The notes below the pieces were generated by a model. The model did no database searches, was not told the DNA's origin, and saw nothing but the letters and a program-made list of their open reading frames with translations. A program made the position numbers and the translations under genes. 5,025 nucleotides of DNA from an uncultured Oscillospiraceae bacterium (GTDB lineage: Bacteria > Bacillota > Clostridia > Oscillospirales > Ruminococcaceae), in the NCBI GenBank assembly GCA_900553955.1, contig USFO01000103.1, positions 1 through 5,025 of the forward strand, given 5' to 3'. Positions 1-5,025 of this stretch are shown piece after piece (within the stretch, counting starts at the first letter, position 1; each line of letters starts with the position of its first letter).

Positions 1-2
1 CC

Positions 3-41
3 ATCGAAATCAAAGCCTCCGACTACATCTGCAAACCATAG
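3..41 (+). CDS. C-terminal end of a convergent gene (partial, unidentified)
   Basis: The reading frame starting at base 3 is open from the window edge and ends with TAG at 39-41, giving IEIKASDYICKP. Its codons (GAA, ATC, AAA, GCC, TCC, GAC, TAC, ATC, TGC) favour C in the third position, like the real genes in this window. It stops just before a strong hairpin that could end transcription from both sides. These facts suggest the tail of a plus-strand gene convergent with the large minus-strand gene. Twelve residues are too few to name a family, and a chance open frame of this length cannot be excluded. Confidence 0.4.
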   Translation: MEIKASDYICKP

Positions 42-46
42 TTCCC

Positions 47-94
47 CACAAAAGCAAAAGCCCCCGCCGCTCCGAAAGGAGCAGGTGGGGGCTT
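47..94 (-). terminator. Intrinsic terminator of the thiI/fusion-gene unit, possibly bidirectional
   Basis: On the minus strand, an 8-bp GC-rich outer stem (AAGCCCCC at 87-94 pairing with GGGGGCTT at 58-65) encloses a small internal loop and a second 5-bp stem (69-73 with 78-82) capped by a 4-base loop. It is followed by TTTTGCTTTT. It begins about 11 bases after the TGA stop of the large gene at 105-107. In the plus direction the stem is followed only by the weak tract CTTCTTC. It could therefore also end the convergent gene on the left, less efficiently. Confidence 0.9.
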
Positions 95-104
95 CTTCAT
101 ATCC

Positions 105-3100
105 TCAATATTTCATTCCCACATAGCAGTTTGAGTAATACTTCATAAGTATCTCGTCCCAGCTGTAACCGCGGTTCGCGTAGGCAATGGAGCCCTTTGC
201 GCTCATGCCCACGCCGTGGCCGTAGCCGTAGCAGGTGAACACAAAGCTGTCGCGTGCCTCGTCGTACTGCACGCTGAACGCGGTGGAACGCAGCTTCGAC
301 ATGCCGAGCACCGTTTCGCGCAGCTTGCGCGCGCTGTACGACGTGCCGCCAAGGTTCACCTTGTTCACATAGCTTGTGCCCTCCCAGTAGCTCTCAATGC
401 TTATCCAGCTTGCGGGATTTCCGTAAAGGCTGATGCCCGCCTTGCTGTAAACCTTGCTTTCAAAGTCACTGGAGGAAATGCTGTATGTAACGCCGCTTGT
501 ACCGTCAACAGGCGACGCAACGGAAAGCAGGTTGCGGTTGTAGTAGCCCCAAACCCACTCTGCGGAAGCGGTTTCGCCGCAGCTTTCGGAGAAATACGTC
601 GCTAAAATATATCGGTCGCTTTTGTCGTCGAGGACTGCGTAGCCGATAACCTCCGCGACGCAGTTTTTAATCTGGTCGGTGACCTTCGTTTTAACCCCGG
701 CGGAAACGTTCCCGCCGTGGTACCTGATATAGGTGTAAGTCGCCACCGCCTGCGCCTTGACGTGCTCGTCCGGCTGACCGTAGCCCGCTTCGTAGGCGAC
801 AATCTGACACACCGCGTCAAACATGGACATACTGCTGCCATTAACGGTCACCGTATCGTAAAGGGACTGCTCGTAGTACGCCGAAGCGCCGCTGACGTTA
901 TTCTGCGGCTTTGACGAACTCGACGGTTTTGACGAGCTTGAACTTGAGCTTGACGGCTTCGATGAGCTTGACGGCTTCGACGAGCTTGAGCTTGAGCTGC
1001 CGCCGTTTCCGTTTGCCGGAATTTTGAACGGCACCTTCGTGTTTATATACGAAGCGCTTTCGTCGGAGCTGCTTTCGCTGCTGCTTTCGGAAGAGCTTTC
1101 GCTGCTTGGCGTGCTGCTTTCGCTCGAGCTGCTCTCGCTGCTCGGCGCGCTGCTTTCGGAACTGCTTTCCGGCTTGCTGCTTTCCGGCTTGCTGCTTTCC
1201 GGCTTGCTGCTTGCGGAGGAGCTGTGGCTGCTGCTTTCGCTGCCGGATTCACTGCTCTCAGGCTCGCTTATCTCCGGCTCGCTCTCGCTGCCGGAACCTT
1301 CGCCGTCAATGTCGGGATAAGTTTCGATAGGATCTTCTTCGCTGCTGTCGGAGGAATCGGAGCTGCCCTCGGAACTGCTGCTTTCCGGCTCGCCGTAGGC
1401 AGCGTCGCTTTCGGCGTTCTGAGTTTTGGAAATCGCCTTATACCACTTATCCGGCATAAGCGGGCTTGTGCTGTAATAGGCGTTTTCGGTGTTCACTTCG
1501 GTGCTTTCACCCTCCCGAAGCTGCCGCGCGATGATAACCATGCGCGCATCGGTAAAGTCGTAGCAGCAGGTGGAAAGGGTCAGGTAGTTGTCGCTTTCAT
1601 CGAACTCCGTTCCGGTGACTATCAGGGTGCGCTTTTTAATCTGCTCCACGAAATCCGCTGTTTCAGAATCCGTTCCGTCAATAAAGTTGTGGTAATCCCA
1701 CACCGGACCATCCTTGGCATAGGCGTTGGTAACAATAACACCCACTACAAGCCACTCATTGCGCTTATAAAGGCTGTCGAAGCGGATTACCGGGTGTTCC
1801 TTATAGAAAGAAAGCTTGCGGTATTTTACAAGGTCGGAAAACATTTGACCGTCGTCATAGATATTGTGGCCGTAAATGATGATGTTTTTGCTCTGATTTT
1901 TAGGCGTTACATCACAGCGGTAGTCCACAAAGGGCGTGCCGTACATGGAATAATTTCCGTAATAGTCCTTTCGCAGGTAATACTGCCCCACAAGCCCCTT
2001 GCCGTTCTCCTTAGCGGTCTGCACCACGGGATATTCCACTTTTGTGTCGTCGATTTTTATATACCCGATGAAGTCGTTGTTCTCCTGATAGAGATTATAG
2101 AACTCCGGAAGATACTCCCAGTCCGCGGGGGCGTTGGAGGGGTCAAGCAGGCTTGCAAGGTTCGCCGCAAGGCTTCTGTGGTTCACCGAATCGAACAGCT
2201 TCGTGCTCAGATAGCCCATACAGCTCAAAAACACCAGCACGCAGGCTATGAACACAATTTTCCGCGCCCGTTCCCCTTTCGTATCATATTTGGATGGGAT
2301 AAAGCGGCTTGTTTTGTGCTCGCCGCTGCCTGTTTTTGATGTTTTGAACTTGCTTTTGCCCGAAACCGAGGCTATGAGGGAAACCGCTCCCTCCTTAACG
2401 CTCGGATACGCCGCCGCGACCTCTCGCGCAAGGGCGGCTGCGCGTTTACCGGCCGCTGCGATAAGCTCCTCGCGGTCGTTTTCCGACACGGTTACCTTTT
2501 CCGTCCATAGGTTGTCCCCCATGCAGACGGCGACAAACGCGCCGTCCTGTGGGCGGGTAAAGTCGCTGGTCACCGCAGCGCCGATGCTCACGCCGCTTTT
2601 CTTGCAAACCTCGCCTGCAAGCACCGCAGCTGTCCACTCACTGTTTTTGCCGTGCCTGGAAAGCAGCTTTTCGGGAATTTGCCAACGCTCCACACCCTGC
2701 AAAGCGCCAAGGTAGCTTTCCATGTATTCGTTCGCCATGGCGGCGCGCATGATTTCAACGCGCTGTATGCCCTCCACGGCGAAAGCTATTTTAAGGTTCT
2801 TTTTCCGCAGCTCCTGTCCCAGAGCCTGCCCGATATTCTCCGCGTCCACGGCGTAAACCGCGTCGCCCAAAGCGCCGATTATGTTCTTTGCGGCGGCGTT
2901 CGCCTGTTCCCGGGCTTCCCGCACATTCATCCCGCGGGAATATACCTGTATTGCGACTTCGTCGCCATCCTCAAACACCTGCACCGCCGCGCCGTAGGTT
3001 CTCGATTCCTCCGCGGCACAAAGCGCCTCCTCCTTGGATATTCCCGCAGCCCGCAGAGTCTTGACGGAGCAGGGCGCACCAAGGAACTCCGCCAAATACG

Positions 3101-3521
3101 GCGAAACCCGATAGCACAGCATAAACTGGAACGCGGCGCTCTCTCCCGGCAGCATGATTATGCACTGGTTGCCCTGCGCTATGGCGCAGCCGGAGGGGTA
3201 TCCCTCCTTGCTTTTGAAAATCTCCGCACCCTCGGGGAACAGCTCGCCGTCCTTTTCAACGGTATCGAACCCAATGGCGGCGGAAACCGCCTGCACGGTC
3301 ATGTTGGCGTGCTTTTCGCCCATGCCGCCGATTATCATTATTATATTGTAGTCCGCAATGGCCTGCGCCACCGCGCGGTGCACCGTCTGGCGATCCGCGT
3401 CAATGCGCTTTCCTCTTACGTTTGTGACTCCGAAGGTACCCAGCTCCCGCTGCAAAAGGTTCGCTAAATTTTCTTGCTTCACATCGCTTAAAAGAAAAAT
3501 CTCTGACTGGATGGGAATCAC
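105..3521 (-). CDS. CinA-like / class B sortase / SpoIID trimodular membrane protein
   Basis: The product is about 1138 aa with three modules. Residues 6-373 follow the layout of CinA: an MoCF-like domain (GGMGEKHANMT at 65-75, PSGCAIAQG..IIMLPG at 109-126), a connector (about 152-225) and a PncC-like domain (about 228-373). Catalytic motifs in this part are eroded. A Lys/Arg-rich stretch leads to one membrane helix at 421-443, predicting the N-terminus inside and the rest outside. Residues 480-668 are a class B sortase with His552 (IIIYGHN), Cys652 (TLSTC) and Arg660 (DARMVIIA), so it should be an active cysteine transpeptidase. A Ser/Glu/Lys/Pro linker (711-872) joins it to a SpoIID/LytB domain (about 886-1135). 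That domain has Glu911 in QIVAYEA at the position of the SpoIID catalytic Glu, plus HVKAQAVATYTY, EWVWG and GYGHGVGMS. SpoIID cleaves glycan strands stripped of stem peptides, classically during engulfment. Module identities are family knowledge applied to visible motifs; the joint function is unknown. The GTG start is uncertain because the Shine-Dalgarno sequence overlaps it. The gene lies 35 bases after thiI. Confidence 0.9.
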   Translation of the reverse strand: MIPIQSEIFLLSDVKQENLANLLQRELGTFGVTNVRGKRIDADRQTVHRAVAQAIADYNIIMIIGGMGEKHANMTVQAVSAAIGFDTVEKDGELFPEGAEIFKSKEGYPSGCAIAQGNQCIIMLPGESAAFQFMLCYRVSPYLAEFLGAPCSVKTLRAAGISKEEALCAAEESRTYGAAVQVFEDGDEVAIQVYSRGMNVREAREQANAAAKNIIGALGDAVYAVDAENIGQALGQELRKKNLKIAFAVEGIQRVEIMRAAMANEYMESYLGALQGVERWQIPEKLLSRHGKNSEWTAAVLAGEVCKKSGVSIGAAVTSDFTRPQDGAFVAVCMGDNLWTEKVTVSENDREELIAAAGKRAAALAREVAAAYPSVKEGAVSLIASVSGKSKFKTSKTGSGEHKTSRFIPSKYDTKGERARKIVFIACVLVFLSCMGYLSTKLFDSVNHRSLAANLASLLDPSNAPADWEYLPEFYNLYQENNDFIGYIKIDDTKVEYPVVQTAKENGKGLVGQYYLRKDYYGNYSMYGTPFVDYRCDVTPKNQSKNIIIYGHNIYDDGQMFSDLVKYRKLSFYKEHPVIRFDSLYKRNEWLVVGVIVTNAYAKDGPVWDYHNFIDGTDSETADFVEQIKKRTLIVTGTEFDESDNYLTLSTCCYDFTDARMVIIARQLREGESTEVNTENAYYSTSPLMPDKWYKAISKTQNAESDAAYGEPESSSSEGSSDSSDSSEEDPIETYPDIDGEGSGSESEPEISEPESSESGSESSSHSSSASSKPESSKPESSKPESSSESSAPSSESSSSESSTPSSESSSESSSESSSDESASYINTKVPFKIPANGNGGSSSSSSSKPSSSSKPSSSSSSSSKPSSSSKPQNNVSGASAYYEQSLYDTVTVNGSSMSMFDAVCQIVAYEAGYGQPDEHVKAQAVATYTYIRYHGGNVSAGVKTKVTDQIKNCVAEVIGYAVLDDKSDRYILATYFSESCGETASAEWVWGYYNRNLLSVASPVDGTSGVTYSISSSDFESKVYSKAGISLYGNPASWISIESYWEGTSYVNKVNLGGTSYSARKLRETVLGMSKLRSTAFSVQYDEARDSFVFTCYGYGHGVGMSAKGSIAYANRGYSWDEILMKYYSNCYVGMKY
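906..998 (-). repeat. KPSSSS-type tandem repeat in the distal linker
   Basis: This segment encodes residues 842-872 of the fusion protein, built from runs of Ser separated by Lys-Pro (SSSSSSSKP, SSSSKP, SSSSSSSSKP, SSSSKP). It is positively charged and contains no acidic residue. Serine codons here are TCA, TCG, AGC and AGT, with no TCC. It sits directly before the SpoIID-like domain and is probably an extended spacer through the cell wall. Confidence 0.85.
1056..1391 (-). repeat. Ser/Glu-rich low-complexity linker, proximal half
   Basis: This segment encodes residues 711-822, dominated by SSSE, SSES and SEPE motifs with clustered Asp and Glu, so it is strongly acidic overall. Serine is written mostly as AGC, with some TCC and no TCA. 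It directly follows the sortase domain and its tail. A short non-repetitive stretch (residues 823-841, including YINTKVPFKIPANG) separates it from the Lys-Pro half. The likely role is an unstructured wall-spanning stalk, possibly a target of surface glycosylation. Confidence 0.85.
1162..1206 (-). repeat. Three perfect 15-bp tandem repeats (SSKPE units)
   Basis: The plus-strand unit CTGCTTTCCGGCTTG occurs three times without a mismatch at 1162-1176, 1177-1191 and 1192-1206, followed by a partial fourth copy (CTGCTT). On the coding strand this encodes repeated Ser-Ser-Lys-Pro-Glu. The unit length is a multiple of three, so slippage would change linker length without breaking the frame. Confidence 0.95.
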
Positions 3522-3528
3522 TCCTTTC
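3519..3528 (-). promoter_or_regulatory. Ribosome binding site overlapping the annotated GTG start
   Basis: The minus strand reads AGAAAGGAGTG. The final G of the AGGAG Shine-Dalgarno core is itself the first base of the GTG, leaving no spacer. A ribosome bound here would be better placed for the in-frame ATC codon at 3510-3512, eight bases beyond AGGAG. That would give a protein three residues shorter, starting at QSEIFLLS, which is also where the CinA-like similarity begins. Confidence 0.6.
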
Positions 3529-3540
3529 TGTGGAATTGCC

Positions 3541-3556
3541 TTCCGCTGCCGCGGAA
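3541..3556 (-). other. Small hairpin between thiI and the fusion gene
   Basis: TTCCGC and GCGGAA pair perfectly around a 4-base loop immediately after the thiI stop codon. No T-run follows, so it is not an intrinsic terminator. In an expected bicistronic transcript it could stabilise or mark the gene junction. It may equally be incidental. Confidence 0.4.
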
Positions 3557-4732
3557 TTATTTCTGATAAAGCTTGAAGCGCTTGTGCTCAAGGGTGCACC
3601 GGTCAACCAATGCCTCTATGTCAAGCGCCTTTTCCGCTTCTTCAATCATCTCAATGGTGGGTCTTGTTTTGGGGTGCTTCGGCGTAAACACCGTGCAGCA
3701 GTCCTCATAAGGCAGAATTGAGGTTTCAAAGGTGCCTATTTTGTTGGAAATTTCAATAATCTCCTGCTTGTCCATACCGATAAGCGGACGAAAAACCGGA
3801 ATGGTCGCCACCGCATCCGTGCAGGCTATTGCCGGCATGGTCTGGCTTGCCACCTGAGCAAGGCTCTCTCCGGTGATAATGGCGCCGCACTCCTCCTTTT
3901 CCGCAAGGCGGAGAGCTACCCTCATCATAAAGCGGCGCATTATTACGGTGAACAGCTCCTCCGGGCATTTGTTCTTGATTTCCACCTGTATTTCGGTGAA
4001 CGCGGCGCTGAAAAGGTCAATAACGCCGCAGTACTCGCAAAGCTCCTCCGTAAGGGTCTGCACCTTGAGCCATGCGCGTTCTCCGGTGTAGGGCGGGGAC
4101 TGGAAATGCAGGGCACAGATTTCAAGCCCGCGCTTCGCCATCATATAGCCCGCCACAGGGCTGTCAATTCCGCCGGAAATGAGCAGAAGCGCCCTGCCGC
4201 TGCTTCCCACGGGCATACCTCCCGCGCCGGGAAGCTGCCGGCCGTGAATATATGCGTATTTTTCCCGAATTTCAACCATAACGATTATGTCGGGGTTTTC
4301 CACTTTTACTTTCAGGTGGTGGAACTTGGAGAGGAGCACCGCTCCCATTTCCCGGCTTATCTCCGGGGACTTCATAGGGAAGCTTTTGTCGCTGCGCTTC
4401 GCCTCCACCTTGAAGGTTTTTACGAACGGCAGCACGTCGGAAAGATATTCCTTCGCCTTTTCGGTGATGTCCTCCCAGTTTTTTTCGGCGACGCAGGCGC
4501 GGGTCAGCGCCACAATGCCGAATACCTTTTGCAGCCTCGCCACCGCCTCGTCCAGGTCGATTTCCTCGCTCTGCGGCTCGATGTATATGGTGGACTGCGC
4601 CTTGCGAAATTTGAACTCGCCCAGATTTTCAAGCCTGCGCCTGCAATTTTTCACAAGTCTGTCCTCGAACCCGGAGCGGTTCAGCCCTTTCAGGGCGATT
4701 TCCCCGCATTTTACAAGTATTATCTCTTTCAT
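3557..4732 (-). CDS. thiI: tRNA 4-thiouridine synthase ThiI
   Basis: ThiI adenylates and thiolates uridine 8 of tRNA, a near-UV sensor modification, and in many bacteria also supplies sulfur for the thiazole of thiamine. The 391-aa product begins MKEIILVKCGEIALKG, typical of the family. A ferredoxin-like N-terminus and THUMP domain cover about 1-165. The PP-loop ATP pyrophosphatase domain carries SGGIDS at 186-191 with LLI before it and PVAGYMMAKRG after it. Further family motifs are MRRFM (265-269), GESLAQVASQT (288-298) and PYEDCCTVF (341-349), whose Cys345/Cys346 hold the position of the sulfur-relay disulfide cysteine. There is no C-terminal rhodanese domain, as in Bacillus-type ThiI, so sulfur should come directly from a partner cysteine desulfurase, not seen here. 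The ATG at 4730-4732 was chosen over an upstream in-frame GTG at 5009-5011 because it has GAGG six bases before it and matches the family start. Confidence 0.96.
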   Translation of the reverse strand: MKEIILVKCGEIALKGLNRSGFEDRLVKNCRRRLENLGEFKFRKAQSTIYIEPQSEEIDLDEAVARLQKVFGIVALTRACVAEKNWEDITEKAKEYLSDVLPFVKTFKVEAKRSDKSFPMKSPEISREMGAVLLSKFHHLKVKVENPDIIVMVEIREKYAYIHGRQLPGAGGMPVGSSGRALLLISGGIDSPVAGYMMAKRGLEICALHFQSPPYTGERAWLKVQTLTEELCEYCGVIDLFSAAFTEIQVEIKNKCPEELFTVIMRRFMMRVALRLAEKEECGAIITGESLAQVASQTMPAIACTDAVATIPVFRPLIGMDKQEIIEISNKIGTFETSILPYEDCCTVFTPKHPKTRPTIEMIEEAEKALDIEALVDRCTLEHKRFKLYQK

Positions 4733-4738
4733 GAACTG

Positions 4739-4745
4739 CCTCTCT
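4739..4745 (-). promoter_or_regulatory. Ribosome binding site of thiI
   Basis: The minus strand reads AGAGAGG, then six bases (CAGTTC), then ATG. This spacing is near optimal. It fixes the thiI start and argues against the longer in-frame reading through the hairpin-rich leader. Confidence 0.8.
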
Positions 4746-4770
4746 TTATATAAAGTGTCGCTTTGCGACA
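4744..4770 (-). other. Palindrome plus adjacent perfect hairpin just upstream of thiI
   Basis: CTTTATATAAAG (4744-4755) is a 12-base perfect palindrome that runs into the thiI ribosome binding site. It abuts TGTCGC-TTT-GCGACA (4756-4770), a 6-bp stem with a 3-base loop. If transcribed, the pair could affect access to the ribosome binding site. The palindrome could instead be a protein binding site or the end of a repeat element. No assignment can be made from sequence alone. Confidence 0.5.
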
Positions 4771-4915
4771 AATTTCCTGCGTGGGAAGATTTGGCGGCGC
4801 GGGCGCCAAGGCGGCTCAGCCGCCGCGCGGAGTGCGCGTTTTGCGCTAAATTATCAAAATCATAACCTCGGCTGGTGCGAAGCACCTCAGGCGGTCGAGC
4901 ATCCGAGGCGTACTG

Positions 4916-4949
4916 AAAAACCGCCCGGGACCCGGTCAGGGAGGCGGTT
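4916..4949 (-). terminator. Intrinsic terminator of an upstream minus-strand transcript
   Basis: On the minus strand AACCGCC (4943-4949) pairs with GGCGGTT (4919-4925), and the run of five T covers 4916-4920. It lies about 185 bases before the thiI start. The simplest reading is the end of a gene beyond the right edge of the window, with thiI starting from its own promoter in 4733-4915. A role as a thiI leader attenuator is possible, but I see no recognisable T-box, TPP or SAM riboswitch motif next to it. Confidence 0.7.
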
Positions 4950-5025
4950 GAGATTAGAAATCGCTCCGTCTCCGGTGGAGCGTTTATTCCCCCCTTCGGG
5001 GGGAGTCTCACGCGGGAGCGTGAGG

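Larger units (their letters stand above)
4744..5024. repeat. Hairpin-dense intergenic region, candidate composite intergenic repeat
   Basis: Apart from short gaps, this region upstream of thiI is a series of inverted repeats. Reading rightward they are 4744-4755, 4756-4770, GGCGGC-TCA-GCCGCC at 4810-4824, GGTGC-GAA-GCACC at 4874-4886 nested inside CCTCGG/CCGAGG (4866-4871 with 4903-4908), the terminator stem at 4919-4949, CGCTCC/GGAGCG at 4962-4982, TCCCCCC-TTC-GGGGGGA at 4988-5004 and CTCACGC-GGGA-GCGTGAG at 5007-5024. Most loops are only three or four bases. I see no credible gene here. The density suggests a repeat element or structured leader; which one cannot be decided without genome-wide comparison. 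Confidence 0.55.

Noticed and set aside
1024..1320. Plus-strand Leu/Ser-rich open frame
   Set aside because: It is the reverse complement of the Ser-rich linker, so the repeat composition explains it.
906..1391. CRISPR-like or minisatellite array in the repeated region
   Set aside because: Repeats are short, in frame and lack unique spacers; they encode a Ser-rich protein linker.
1224..2339. Plus-strand open frame of 371 codons
   Set aside because: It lies wholly antisense to the sortase and membrane part of the fusion gene. The opposite strand encodes clear sortase motifs, and this frame shows no recognisable domain.
4850..4855. Possible -10 box (GATAAT on the minus strand) for thiI
   Set aside because: The hexamer is a good match, but no acceptable -35 sequence lies 16-18 bases upstream. 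The TATAAA near 4748 lies too close to the ribosome binding site to be a convincing promoter.
4106..4865. Plus-strand open frames opposite the 5' half of thiI
   Set aside because: They are antisense to the THUMP and PP-loop region of thiI and have no recognisable domain or ribosome binding site.
4733..5011. In-frame extension of ThiI by 93 codons from a GTG at 5009-5011
   Set aside because: The extension runs through the terminator and the hairpin array, has no ThiI similarity, and the ATG at 4730-4732 has a proper ribosome binding site and matches the family N-terminus.
4733..5025. Riboswitch (TPP, SAM or T-box) controlling thiI
   Set aside because: I could not find the conserved core motifs of these classes in the leader; the hairpins are simple inverted repeats.

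Overview
The window reads as chromosomal DNA of a spore-forming-lineage Firmicute, most likely a gut-type clostridium of the Oscillospiraceae/Ruminococcaceae kind. This is inferred from a class B sortase, a SpoIID-type cell-wall hydrolase domain, a short ThiI lacking a rhodanese domain, AGGAG-type ribosome binding sites and moderately GC-rich codon use. No 16S or other marker is present, so the taxonomic placement is inference.

Almost all of the window is one two-gene unit on the minus strand. From right to left, 4733-5025 is an intergenic region packed with perfect hairpins, including an intrinsic terminator at 4916-4949 that ends transcription arriving from outside the window. Next comes thiI (3557-4732), the tRNA 4-thiouridine sulfurtransferase. 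After a 35-base gap with no terminator lies a very large gene (105-3521, about 1138 aa). A strong intrinsic terminator at 47-94 closes the unit. The first 41 bases probably hold the last codons of a convergent plus-strand gene.

The large protein is the notable item. Reading its translation, I see three recognisable modules in one chain. The first is a complete but catalytically eroded CinA-like region (MoCF-like domain, connector, and PncC-like domain) in the cytoplasm. After one membrane helix comes a class B sortase domain with its His, Cys and Arg in place. A Ser-rich linker of about 160 residues then leads to a SpoIID/LytB lytic-transglycosylase-type domain that keeps its catalytic Glu. 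The predicted topology puts the CinA-like part inside the cell and both wall-active domains outside. I know of no described system with this architecture. Its role, for example coupling a cytoplasmic nucleotide or metabolite signal to wall anchoring and glycan trimming, is inference.

ThiI and the fusion protein are probably co-transcribed, but no functional link between tRNA thiolation and wall remodelling can be read from the sequence.
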